Shown here: one piece after another, positions 48,209 to 58,400 of the stretch | Position numbering within the stretch: position 1 is the stretch's first letter | Layout of the letters: each line of letters starts with the position of its first letter | Assembly: GCA_025175895.1 (NCBI GenBank) | Contig: CM045993.1 | Location: forward strand, 48,550,621 to 48,614,620 | Length of the DNA: 64,000 nt | Origin: Wurfbainia villosa | Taxonomy: Eukaryota; Streptophyta; Magnoliopsida; Zingiberales; Zingiberaceae | Direction of reading: 5' to 3' | Translations under genes and position numbers: made by a program | Notes under the pieces: model-generated | The model's input: the letters and a program-made list of their open reading frames with translations, nothing else | What the model was told of the DNA's origin: nothing | Database searches by the model: none

Positions 48209-49942
48209 CTAACCCTTAAGGATGGATTTTGGAACCCAAAATAGATTATTTCCTATTGGGTTAACTAAGTACTCCTTGGGGATCCATTTTCTAGCTATTA
48301 TCTTCTTCTTATCTTGTCCCCTAGCAATTAGGCATTTGTAGGCCTTTTCATTTTTCTTTTCCTTATATCCTAGGCCTTTCTTATTGAAACTTGCCCTTTG
48401 GCTCCCTAAGATCATGTTCAATGTGTTGGAGCCAATTGTGAATTTTTCTAGGGCTTTTGTTAAATAATCTACCTTTTCCCTTAAGGCCCTATTTTCATTT
48501 ATACATGCATCACTAACATCTAATGACACATAAAGGTCATGTGAGCATGCATCATTTAAGCTAGAAGTAATATGATCATTTAAGCATGCATTTTCTAGCT
48601 TATGCTCTAAATCCTTAATTTGATCAAGCATGCTTTTATTTTTCTTTTTCATTCCAAATAAATCCTTAGTTAAACTAGAAATTATGGAAACTATTTTCTT
48701 AGGAGTGGCTTTCGTTACCATAGTTTCCATGTCCTCTTCTTCTTTGGATGATGAGGATGTAGAAGCTCCCCCTTCATTTGAGCTCTCCCCACTTGAGCTT
48801 GATCCTTCATTTTCGGATGAAGAGCAATCCAAGTCATCAAAGGCCATCAAGGCCAAATTGGTGACAAAGGCATTCTCCTCATCCGATGATGATGAGGAGG
48901 ATGAGGATGGGTCATCCCAAGTCCTTGCCTTGAGAGCTTTGGCCTTTCCTTTTTCCTTTGTCTTCTTCTCCTCTTCCTTTTTCTTCTTGCTCCCCTTTTT
49001 CTTCTTCTTTTCTTCCTTCTTTTTCTTTTCTTCTTTGCTCTTGTTTAGGAGAGGACAATTGTCCCTTATGTGCCCCTCTCCTTGGCAATTGTAGCATATG
49101 ACCTTCCCCCTTGGCCTTCTATTCCTATCATGAGATTTATCAAATCTAAAATTCTTAAATCCACGTCTTACCTTCCTTACCATGTAGGCTTCTTCCATGC
49201 TATCCATGGAGGAGGAAGAAGACACTTCGTCATCGGAGGAGGAGGGGATTTCCATCTTCTTCTTCCCCTTATTTGCCAACAATGTTACTCCCCTTGAAGA
49301 TTGTATTTTTGGCTCTTCTTGTATTCCTTCAAGCCTAGATTCATGTAATTCCATAGTGGAGAAAAATTCATCTAGAGTACTTACCTCTAGATTCTTGGAA
49401 ATGTAAAATGAGTCCACCATTGAACTCCACTTGGATGATCGAGGGAAAGCATCTATGACCTTCATTATCATATCGCGATTGGAGAGCCTTTCTCCTACAC
49501 TTGTTAGTCCATTTAATATTTCTTTAAATCTAGAATGTAAAGAAGTTACCTTTTCTCCCTTTTCTAATTTAATGTTGGATAGTTGAGAGCGGAGAAGATC
49601 TCTCCTTGCTAGCTTTGCCTCGGATGTGCCTTCATGAAGCTCAATTAGCTTCTCCCACATCTCCATGGCGCTTAGGCATTCTCCTATTCGGTTGATTTCT
49701 TGTTGGGGGAGCACATTGAAGAGATGATGCTTGGCTTTTGAATTTGCAAGGTGCTCTTCCCTTTGCCTTTTGGTCCACCTAGATTTCTCTATTGGCTTCC
49801 CCTCTTCATCCCTAGGCAAAACGAAACCGGATTCCATTGTAATCATAATGTCAAAATTCGTTTCGAAGAATACCTCCATTCTCTTTTTCCACCAAGAGAA
49901 TTCGCCGTCGAACTTCGGTGGGTGGATGTTTGAGCCGGCCAT
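48209..49942 (-). CDS. gag: A2 gag, 577 residues, intact
   Basis: Copia-type capsid/nucleocapsid protein and the only intact long gene in the window. Residues 1-205 are the UBN2-type gag domain (HPPKFDGEFSWWKKRMEVFF; KLIELHEGTSEAKLARRD; LHSRFKEILNGL). Residues about 230-250 are Ser-rich. A single zinc knuckle CYNCQGEGHIRDNC (CX2CX4HX4C) lies at 283-296, where RNA would bind. Then follow a Lys/Glu tract (about 302-345), Ser/acidic low-complexity segments (350-425), a coiled coil (440-520) and a C-terminal module with WIPKEYLVNP and FWVPKS. The start at 49942 (MAGSNIHPPK) matches the start in A1. No protease or pol frame follows, so the protein would be released unprocessed unless another element supplies a protease (inference). 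Confidence 0.93.
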   Translation of the reverse strand: MAGSNIHPPKFDGEFSWWKKRMEVFFETNFDIMITMESGFVLPRDEEGKPIEKSRWTKRQREEHLANSKAKHHLFNVLPQQEINRIGECLSAMEMWEKLIELHEGTSEAKLARRDLLRSQLSNIKLEKGEKVTSLHSRFKEILNGLTSVGERLSNRDMIMKVIDAFPRSSKWSSMVDSFYISKNLEVSTLDEFFSTMELHESRLEGIQEEPKIQSSRGVTLLANKGKKKMEIPSSSDDEVSSSSSMDSMEEAYMVRKVRRGFKNFRFDKSHDRNRRPRGKVICYNCQGEGHIRDNCPLLNKSKEEKKKKEEKKKKKGSKKKKEEEKKTKEKGKAKALKARTWDDPSSSSSSSSDEENAFVTNLALMAFDDLDCSSSENEGSSSSGESSNEGGASTSSSSKEEEDMETMVTKATPKKIVSIISSLTKDLFGMKKKNKSMLDQIKDLEHKLENACLNDHITSSLNDACSHDLYVSLDVSDACINENRALREKVDYLTKALEKFTIGSNTLNMILGSQRASFNKKGLGYKEKKNEKAYKCLIARGQDKKKIIARKWIPKEYLVNPIGNNLFWVPKSILKG

Positions 49943-49990
49943 TTTGAATGTTGCTTGTTGTGGCGGTTAGTCCTCGACAAGCTTTCCTTG

Positions 49991-50002
49991 GCTCTGATAC
50001 CA
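49991..50002 (-). other. A2 primer-binding site (tRNA-iMet)
   Basis: The minus strand reads TGGTATCAGAGC, two bases from the LTR end, as in A1. Confidence 0.93.
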
Positions 50003-50004
50003 CT

Positions 50005-51119
50005 TGTAGGGGATCCGTACGACTGGCTAGAGGGGGGTGAATAGCCCTTTTCGTTTGGATGCCGGTATTTGCTCGTCTACAAAACTAATTAGCGTAAGCG
50101 GAAGAGTAATAAAGACAAACAAATAGAAATACGAGAAAACAATCGCTAACAAAGAATGTAACGTGGTTCACGGCTACGCCGCTAATCCACGATCCCGATT
50201 CGTCCAAGGTGAATCACTCCTTCAAAGCCAATCCAATATTGGTCTCTCCTTTGCACCAAGCTAGGTGGAGGTAACCTTTACAAATCAAGCACACTCCCTC
50301 TTTTACAATAGATGTGAAAGAAAGCTAAAAGAAGGAGTTTGAATCTTGTGGAGCACTTGGATGGTCGTTTAGGACTTGAGCATTAGCATTAGCCTCTCAA
50401 AGGCTTACACCCTCTCTGGCCTCCGAACACGCAGTCCAACGGAACTTTGGCACCGATCGATGGACTCAGATCACGCTTCCGATCTCGACGCCTCGGTCGG
50501 CGCATCGGCTACGTAACGGTTCGCGGTCAAAACCCTATTTACCGATCGCCGCTTCAAATGATCGATGGTCTTGGCATCGGCCCTACGATGGAAGTCATCG
50601 CTGGCCACAATCCGATCGGGCCGTATACGGCCGAACTACACTGACTTCGACAGCGATCATTGTCGACATGGCAATGGCGATCCGGTGTCGGAAAACCCAT
50701 CCGACACTTGGCCAATCGCCAAGTTTCACCTAAGAGCTACCCTTCCCGGGTTACAATCGCTCACTCATCTCTCAAGTCCTCGCCGGTTATCTTCGTTCTC
50801 GGCCACGTCCCTCGGCAGCATCAGGCGCACGGCTCTGCAATGCTCCTTCGCGTCTCTTGCCTCGAAGTCTACTTCCTCTGGCTTCAATCCAAGCTTCTCG
50901 TCCGGCGGTCCCTCGGATGCTCCAAGCGCACGGCTTCCGAAAAGCTATCCTTCACCGACTCAAGGCACGAGTCATGAGATGTGAAACTCGTCACGGCTCT
51001 ATGTGCGAATTACTAAGTCCTGCACGACTTCAACGCACATATCAAATCAATATATCAAACTAACTTAAACCCTTTGCCACACCATCAAAACCATATTACG
51101 GCAAGAGATTGCCCTAACA
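50005..51119 (-). repeat. A2 5' LTR, TATA region deleted
   Basis: 1115 bp. Relative to the 3' LTR it lacks 72 bp (positions 46157-46228 there), so CCCTCTCT joins directly to GGCCTCCG at 50417. The lost piece includes the TATA box. The neighbouring 50418-50690 diverges strongly from the other LTR, whereas outer parts are nearly identical. Confidence 0.93.
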
Positions 51120-53291
51120 CCTTAGTATCCCTTACCCCTAACTATAATTTCCCATATTCCTCTAATAGTACAACCCTGCTGGGCTTCTGATTATTGGATG
51201 CATCTTTAGGGCTTAGTTATCTCTAGAGGTTTGGGGTTCAATTCCTAGGCCTTGCATCCATTTTGGCTCCTTATCTTTTATTTTTGAAAGAGCCCACATA
51301 AAGCCCATTATAATCATGGAAAAAATTCTTGTAAAATTGCTAGAAATTTTACGGGGGTTACAAACTAATCCTCACGGCCGTGGACTGACTTCGTATCCCA
51401 AACCTGCTCATAATAGCAAACTATGATTAAGTACAAGTATCCGACAAATACACAACTTAATTACTACGTTGTTCCTATGTTCACATCCTTTTTTCGTCTA
51501 TGAGTTAAGAACTCGAGCACACACCTCTCGTAACCTCATATCTACATTCATCCTCGGCCGATACACCGAATCAAACTCTCTATAACACAACATCAACACT
51601 CAGAAACAATCCAAGCTTACCTCAATATCCAAATCAACCAGCTACCAATAGCTCTACATCGAGGAACCTCTAGATCTGATCGAGTCAAGGAAACACACAG
51701 CTTACTCTTCGCTGTGTTAACTACACACAACTCTGCAACCATTTGAGCATATCTTGTCCATCAAGTTGTTTTATTGACATCCCCATCCTCTTAACAACAA
51801 CAATCAGAAACATCTCATACACACATCTTACCAAACACAAATCATTATCTATTACCCTCGAATCAACCTCATACACATCTCCACTATCATTCTCCCAACA
51901 TCACAGATCTGAAATCCAATAAACAGGACCAAAAATAAAAAGAAGAAGAGAGATATACCTAAATTGGACTTCAACGGCCAATCCTATCACCTATAGAGTT
52001 ATGTTCACCGGATCTACTGTTGCCCCTTCTTCCTACCACAATCCGACACAGCAACCCCCAAACAATCCGAACACTCCATCGAATCCCAATCACACCGGCA
52101 ATCAAAACCAGATAAACATACAGCAGGTAAGGGGAAATTAGATCAGGACATACCCACACCTGCAATCACCGGTGTTACCTCTTCCCTAATCCTCTGTTCA
52201 CCGGCACCAACCGCTAATTTCCAGCGGCAATCGCCCAGGCCAGCTTCCAACCAAGCAGAATGACGCCGCTGCTGGTCTCTGTCTCCACTGATCACTCACC
52301 CGTACCACACCCACTGAAGCTCAGTTGGCACCCCTCCCTGCAGCTGGTTCTCCCTCCTGAATTGGCCAATTCGCTGGAAAGCTCCACCTTTGGCCGGAAC
52401 GCCCAACCTCAGTGACGCCGTGGACGAGTTGTTCGTGGGAGAAACAACGAGTTGTGATGTAGAGATCGACTGAAATCAACCAAGAATCGTGCCCTTACCT
52501 TGCTCCGGCGACAACCGTGAAAGCCTCTAATCGAACCGCTGCCGATGCCATCTCCCCACCCTAGCAACTCCACCGATGTAAATCTCCTCCTATCCCCTAT
52601 TCCTTGGAGCAAATCCATGCTCCATACCACTTGCTCCGGCAACGATAGAGAAGAACAGCTCCTGATCGAAGCGTGGCCTACCCGAACTTACCGACCACAC
52701 GCCCGCTCATCGCTGGCACGTCCATGGGCACCGTCAAGCATGGTCGGCCATCACTTGCAGAGGGGAGCCAGCCGTGGTTGGCCTTCGCTTGCGAAGGAAA
52801 AGGAGGCGGTTGTGGCCGCCCATCACTTGCAGAGAAGAAGAGGGAGCAGCGAGAGGCAGAGAGATCGCGAGAATAGGAGTCGCAGCTGGGAAATAAAGGA
52901 TGTGGTGGAGAAATGCTCTGGAGAAGGAAAAGCCAAAGGAAAATAACGCTTGGTGTTGATAATTGAGAAATGGGTCGGGTAAGAAAATACCGGGTCAGGT
53001 TTAGGGAAAAACAATCGGGTCCGGCATTGATCAATCCATTAAATCCTTTGACCTTAGAGTTTTACAATTAAACTTAAGTCAATTAAACCCTATTAAGCCC
53101 CTCATAACCGATGACCCAAACGGGCTTTCCCAAAGCCTATTTAATCTTTCCTCAAAATGGCCATAGAAATTTCCATTTAATCCAGGAAAATTTCTAAAAA
53201 TCCTTTGAAAATTCGTAGGGTATTTTCCTAATTAACAAGCATTATTTTTATTATTATTATTTATTTATTTTTTATTTTTTGGTATCTTACA

Positions 53292-54488
53292 CAAACCTTT
53301 TCGAACATACCATTTTCTTATCAACTCTTCGACTTGTTGAAGCTCCTTTATATCCTCATGATTGCTCCTATAGTCCGATCAATTAGGAATTATTTCTTTG
53401 GGGGTTTAATCATTTCGGTACTCTTTTCCTCCAAATGGTGGCAATACATCAGGAACCTCATTAGGAAATTCATCATCAAATTACTGCAAAAAAGATTTGA
53501 CAACACTAGGCAAAGTATGGTTAAGAATGTTAGTGTTGAAACAAACTCTCTTAATCTATTTTTCTTTTGAATAAAAACTCTCTTTTTTCTCCTTCACTTT
53601 TGAAAGTTTTCTTCTTTTTCTTTTTCATTCTTTTTTCACTACTATCACCCACACTTTTTCTTTTCTCACACTTTTCTTTTCCACTTGTTTTTGTTTTGTT
53701 GTTATCTTTTTCCTTCTCATTCTTTTTTTGCTCATGGACATTCTTTTTTCACTCTCATTTTTTATCCTCAATTGATCTTCATATACTTGCCTAGAAGTTA
53801 ATGGCATAAGAGTGACTCGTTTACCATGCAACACAAAAGAATACTTAATTTTGAACCTTTCATACATGACCTTCCTATCAACTTGCCATGGTCTACCAAA
53901 AAGCAAATGACCTATATGCATTGGCACTGCATCACAAAGCACCTCATCATGATACCTACCAATGGAAAATGTAACTAACACTTGTTTGTTAACCATAACT
54001 TATCAGAACCCATTTAGCCTATGTAGCTTATAAAGCCTTGGATGATTAGTTGTAGGTAAACATAACTTCCTGACCAAAGTGGTTCTAGCTGCATTTCTAT
54101 GACTCTCTCCATCTATAATAACACTACAAACCTTATCCTTAATGTGGAAATGAGTATGAAAGAGGTTGTTTCATTGTTCTTCATCTTCTTCCTTCGCTTG
54201 CACATTTATAGCATGACTAGTGATAGTGGCTTCACCTTCAATTGGATACTTTTCTTCATCTTCATCTTCATCTTCATCTTTACCCTTGTCAAGTTAATGT
54301 TGCCAAGTCCCTTGTGTAGGAGGACATCCATCAATTTGGCTCCTTTGAAATCTTGCTATTGTAACATCTCGTCTTTCCAATTTGTCTAAGATTTGATTAA
54401 ATTTGATCTCCACGCACTCCAAGTGTTGTTTCAAAGTGCATTGCTCAAATGATTCACCTAGCCTAGTTTCTTCACCACCGGTCACCAT
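53292..54488 (-). pseudogene. Gypsy G3 gag start, protease and RT entry (internally deleted)
   Basis: The minus strand begins MVTGGEETRLGESFEQ at 54488 (gag N-terminus with coiled-coil character), then passes abruptly to an Asp/Glu repeat and a retropepsin-like region: KDKVCSVIIDGESHRNAA (DSG/DGG site altered), LVRKLCLPTTNHP, VTFSIGRYHDEVLCDAVPM, GHLLFGRPWQVDRKV. Next come a Lys-rich stretch and an RT entry (EVPDVLPPFGGKEYR; ELIRKWYVRKGL), cut at 53292 by the G2 insertion. Most of gag is deleted. Stops and frameshifts are present. Confidence 0.85.
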
Positions 54489-55361
54489 TAAAGAAATATA
54501 TTGTTACACAATCACTCAACTCACGATAGTTAGCTCTTTAATGAACTTAGAATTTAGGCAAATCCATGTAAGCATTCGTTGACTAATAGAAATTTTTCAA
54601 GGGCATGGAGTAAGGATTAGGATAAAAGATAAGAATTGAAAGAAAAAAATGCACTTAGTAGAATGATAAACTTGAATTAAGTGTAGAAAAGAAATTATTA
54701 GAATGGAATATAAGCAGGTGCCAGAATTGAATCTTGGCAGAACATAAAGAAAATGTGGAATTGAAAGATAAAGATACATCAAATAAGTACTGAAATGACT
54801 TTCGCCAGAATTTAATCTAGGCAAGTGGTGCCAGAATTTAATCTTGGCAAAACTTAACGGAAATGCAGAATTGAAAGGTAAGGATAAAATAAGTGTATAA
54901 AGGAAATTTGTCAGAATTTAATCTAAGCAGGTGGTGCCAGAATTTAATCTTGGCAAAGTTTAAAGGATAAAACAAGTTCTAAAAGAAATTTGCTAGAATT
55001 GAATCTGGGGAGTTGCCAGAAATGAATTTAGATAGCACTTAAAAAAATATGTAGAATTGAAAGAGTAGAAGTATTTCTACCTTATTTTCTTTCTTTTCAA
55101 TTTTTTTTTCAATTTTTTCCAAATTTTTTTTTAAATTTTGACTTTCCCTTGTTTTTTTTTCTTCTTCTTCTTGCCTTTTTTTTTTTTGCTGAAAATCACA
55201 AATTTTTTTCTTTTTTTTTTATAGTAAAAAATACAAATAAGACTTGCAAAGATTCGAATAATAAGAAAAAAATAATAAAAAGATGAGCAAAATAGATGAA
55301 AAGTATTGCAAAGATTTGAGCACAAGAGAAAAGATAACCAAATAAATTTAGAATGAACCTA
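54489..55361. repeat. G3 leader with repeats of about 108 bp
   Basis: GTGCCAGAATTTAATCTTGG-like units start at about 54717, 54826, 54932 and 55013 (spacings near 109, 106 and 81). A T-rich tract lies at 55085-55225. No coding potential. Confidence 0.8.
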
Positions 55362-55374
55362 GGCTCTGATACCA
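55362..55374 (-). other. G3 primer-binding site (tRNA-iMet)
   Basis: The minus strand reads TTGGTATCAGAGCC, about five bases inside the LTR terminus at 55380. Confidence 0.88.
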
Positions 55375-55379
55375 AGTAA

Positions 55380-56335
55380 TGTGAACCCGATGAGAAGATA
55401 GTCTCAAGAACCCACAACTAATTGAAGGAGAAATAAGGAAAGTCTAAATCGATAAGATGGATAGAAAGAACTTCAACCCAATGCTTAAGAAAGCACAAAC
55501 CTTGGTATAGAAGATGGAAGACGCCATAACCTTTGGATTGAGGTTGATAAGTCTTTGAATTCCACAAGGGATTGCCTTGATAATTTCTAGTTCAATGAAG
55601 AACCAACAAGTGAGAGCCTCACCATTCTATAGATTCAAAATAATCAAAGATTACATGTGTGGCCGCCACTCCCTTTATTTATAGCTTTAAGTTGACCTAA
55701 AAAACCTAAAAAGCCAAAAGGAAGCCCATTTAGAAAAGGCCTAAGTAGACTACATAGCTATATTGGTCTTAAGTCACCATTACAACCCAAAAAAGGATAG
55801 CAATTGAGCCTAAAAATTAGAATTATATCAAAATATGACTTGGGGGCTAATTAAGCTCATTTATGGATTGAATTAGGTTGGCTAAGCCACAAGATTCGAT
55901 CTTAGTCAATTTCGCTTCAATTGTTGCTTTGGCCTTAGAATCTTCAATTAACACATTTAGTGCTTCCGTGATCTTCCTAGCTCTAGATCTTGTAATTGGA
56001 CCTTCAATTATGCGTAATGGATCATAAAGAACATCTAAAGTGGGATGCTTATTTTCTTTTATGGCCTTTGCTTGATTCCCATCATTAGCTTCTTGAGTCG
56101 CAACTCATTCCCCATCTTTGATTCCATCACTATATGTGGGCAATGAGGCACTCATGGAGACGAGAGGGATTGGAACTTTCAAGATGTTGTTGCAAAGTAA
56201 TCAAGTCTTGTATCTTCATGATGTGTTGTATGCTCAAGAGATTTGGTGAAATCTCATTTCTGTCCATTGTCTAGACCAAGTAGGATATAATATTTCTATT
56301 ATAAACTCTAAAGTTTCCATTTCATATGACAATAC
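55380..56335 (-). repeat. G3 5' LTR (outer end approximate)
   Basis: The inner end is fixed by the PBS and the terminus GGGTTCACA (minus strand). A TATA-like CTATAAATAAAGGG lies near 55677. The outer end is set only by the start of an unrelated LTR fragment near 56340. The 3' LTR is outside the recognised part. Confidence 0.6.
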
Positions 56336-56339
56336 TCTA

Positions 56340-56922
56340 GTATGTTCTGGTATAGTCCATGGGACAACTGATAGGTGGGCAGTCGACTAAAGGAAAGGCA
56401 AGTCGACTACTAGGCGAAAGATCAGCCTGTGTGCAGGTTATAAAAGGAAAACGATGGGAGATTTTGAGCAGTTGGTTCTTGGTGACCTTGAAGGTGATAA
56501 GTTGATGCTTTCCAGACCTTTCAAGCTCACCAAACGCAACCAACAAGCACTCAAAGCAAAAGCCCACTTGTAAAGTCATTTTTATTTTGTATTTCATTCC
56601 TATATTGTATTTGCTTGTTTTGTTGCTATTTATTGTTGTAAACTCATTGTAAGAGGTTTCTCCACCTCTGATATGTTGCTGAGAAGGAGAATGAGTATAA
56701 TGGGTGTGGATTAATAGCTCGGTCATGGAGTAGGAACCGTAGGTTCCAAACTACGTAAAAATCATTGTCTTGTGCATGTGTGTCTGTCTTTGTATTTGTT
56801 TCTATCTTGTATTTTGTATTCCATTGCGCTAATGCTTTATAGACAAGAACGAACATGATGGAAGCACAAAATTGAAGAAATGCTATTCACCCCCTCTAGC
56901 ACACCAAACGGTCCCAAATAAG
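56340..56922 (+). repeat. F-type LTR fragment, 3' part
   Basis: It shares the layout of the A and B LTRs: CAGTCGACTA at about 56380, TATA region GGTTATAAAAGG near 56427, AGAGGTTTCTCCACCTCTG near 56652, and the terminal box CTATTCACCCCCTCTAG at 56882. It ends with AGTGG, which looks like the first bases of an AG-TGGTATCAGAGC primer site, cut where the B1 LTR begins. Confidence 0.78.
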
Positions 56923-58342
56923 TGGTTAGTGCAATCGGCCCAGGTTGACTCGAGTTTGATTTGAGCAGTACTTTGATAGTATTTTGATGATAGACAAAAC
57001 TCATGACATGGGATTGTCATGGGAAAGTCCAACATGGGGTTGGCATGGAAAATCCAAGCATGGATCTTGGTGTGGGAAAATCCAAAGCATTGCGAAGTCG
57101 TGCGCTTGGTGGTTGGTGAGAAATGCATTGCGAAGCCATGCACTTGGTGCATGTGGGAAGTCTTGAGAACTTGGCAAGTTCACTAGGCTCGGGGTCCTTG
57201 AGTCGGTGAAGGATGGAATTGCGAAGCCGTGCTCTTAGTGCATCCGAGGGAGTGTCGGACGGGGAGCGAATGGAATGAGTCCCAAAGGAAGCATACTTCG
57301 AGGGCATGAGACGCGAAGGATGGCATTGTGAAGCCGTGTGCTTGGCACATCCGAGGGAGGTAGGCCGAGGGAAGAGAGCTTCGGTGGGGAACTCCATGAG
57401 GGATGATGTGGACTTGGCCAAGTGGCTAAGACTGAGTGTCGGAGGCTCAAACTTGATGTTTGAGGGTATACCCGACGGTTGGATGTTCAAACAACTTTGT
57501 GTTTGAGGTTTTGCCCAAGATCGGTAGCATAGGTGTTAGTCGATCGATCCAAGTCGAGTTTTGTGCTTGGAAGTTGATCGCCATGGATCGATCGATGACG
57601 ATAGCCGATAGCGGGCAGAGGGATGGCAATGATCGATGGGAATGTCGCGAGCACAGAATGCTCCGTAGTCCACTGGGCAGTCGACTACTAGGTCACCGAT
57701 CCTTTGCCATGGGCGATCGATCGTTGGAGATCCATTGGAAGCTGTCGCGTGGATCGTCATTGTGAGACAACGATTCTGACGATCAGGGCCTTTTGGCGCG
57801 ATTGGGCGTGAAAACAACTTGATACAGGTTATAAATGGAGCTCAAGGGGGAGGATTTCACCAATACTTTTGTGAAGCTATTGGAGGGGAATTGCTACTGC
57901 ATTCTAGACCTTCAAGATCCATCTAAAGCAAGCTACAAGCAAAGGGTTCAAAGCAAGCGTTGTAAAGTGTTCTTTATGTGTATTTCGTATTTGTCTTTGT
58001 ATCGCTTGTATTTCATATATTACTTGTTGTAATAGGTTGTCAGAGGTTTCTCCACCTCTGGCGTGTAGTTGAGAAGGAGTTTAGTTAGTGTCGTGCGCAT
58101 AACTAGAGCTCGGTTAGCTCGCCCGTGGAGTAGGAACCATTTGGTTTCGAACCACGTATATTCTTGTGTATTGCTTGTGATTGTTATGTGTTGTTAGTAT
58201 TGTTATTATCATTGTTATTCCGCTGTGCTAACAACAATCGTAGACAAGCAACACAACGAGAACGAGCGAATTCCACCCTCGAACGATTGAGGGCTATCCA
58301 CCCCCCTCTAGCCGGCCAACACACACCGATCGATCCCCTACA
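56923..58342 (+). repeat. B1 5' LTR
   Basis: About 1420 bp, starting TGGTTAGTGCAATCGG (one extra G against the family start) and ending GATCCCCTACA. TATA region GGTTATAAATGG near 57828. Segment 57520-57800 is CG/GATC-rich and differs strongly from the partner LTR. Confidence 0.88.
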
Positions 58343-58344
58343 AG

Positions 58345-58357
58345 TGGTATCAGAACC
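58345..58357 (+). other. B1 primer-binding site
   Basis: TGGTATCAGAACC, one change (G to A) from the tRNA-iMet complement, two bases after the LTR. Confidence 0.9.
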
Positions 58358-58400
58358 AAGTCATTTGTTGAGGACTAACCGCCGACACAAACACTACAAG

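Larger units (their letters stand above)
45744..51119 (-). mobile_element. A2: complete gag-only retrotransposon with intact gag
   Basis: 5376 bp with the TSD CCTTA at 45739-45743 and 51120-51124. On the minus strand: 5' LTR (50005-51119), PBS, short leader, intact gag, about 1.3 kb noncoding DNA, PPT, 3' LTR (45744-46923). There is no pol gene. It is inserted in the solo G1 LTR. The open gag and exact TSD suggest a relatively recent insertion, but the LTR pair differs strongly in one internal segment. Confidence 0.95.
33382..51362 (-). mobile_element. Solo G1 gypsy LTR (interrupted by C1 and A2)
   Basis: Ends are TGTCACGCCC at 33382 and GGGGGTTACA at 51362, with the TSD AACTA at 33377-33381 and 51363-51367. 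After removing C1 and A2 about 3.0 kb of LTR remains (33382-33853, 43416-45738, 51120-51362, roughly). No PBS, PPT or coding interior is present, so it is a solo LTR. It is homologous to 1-1894. The match of all three pieces once the insertions are removed supports the reconstruction. Confidence 0.87.
31368..53291 (-). repeat. G2 gypsy 5' LTR, minus orientation, with nested insertions
   Basis: The LTR itself is 31368-33381 plus 51368-53291, about 3.9 kb. On the minus strand it starts TGTAAGATACC at 53291 and ends GGCCGTGACA. It matches the plus-oriented copy at 20333-25862. The gap is filled by the solo G1 LTR and its own insertions. Right of it, after CAAAC, comes coding sequence of gypsy G3, so G2 inserted into G3. 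The other TSD copy is not seen. Confidence 0.87.

Noticed and set aside
48630..49094. 154-codon Phe/Ser-rich frame opposite A2 gag, with a counterpart opposite A1 gag
   Set aside because: Antisense shadow of the Lys/Glu and Ser/acidic tracts; conserved only because gag is.
53567..53794. Phe/Ser-rich 75-codon frame suggesting a membrane protein
   Set aside because: Antisense of the Lys-rich linker in the G3 protease-RT region; no start context or family.
57017..57490. 157-codon minus frame repeated at 61584-62057
   Set aside because: Antisense to the B LTRs; appears twice because the LTR does. The repeated similar block inside the LTR makes it look protein-like.
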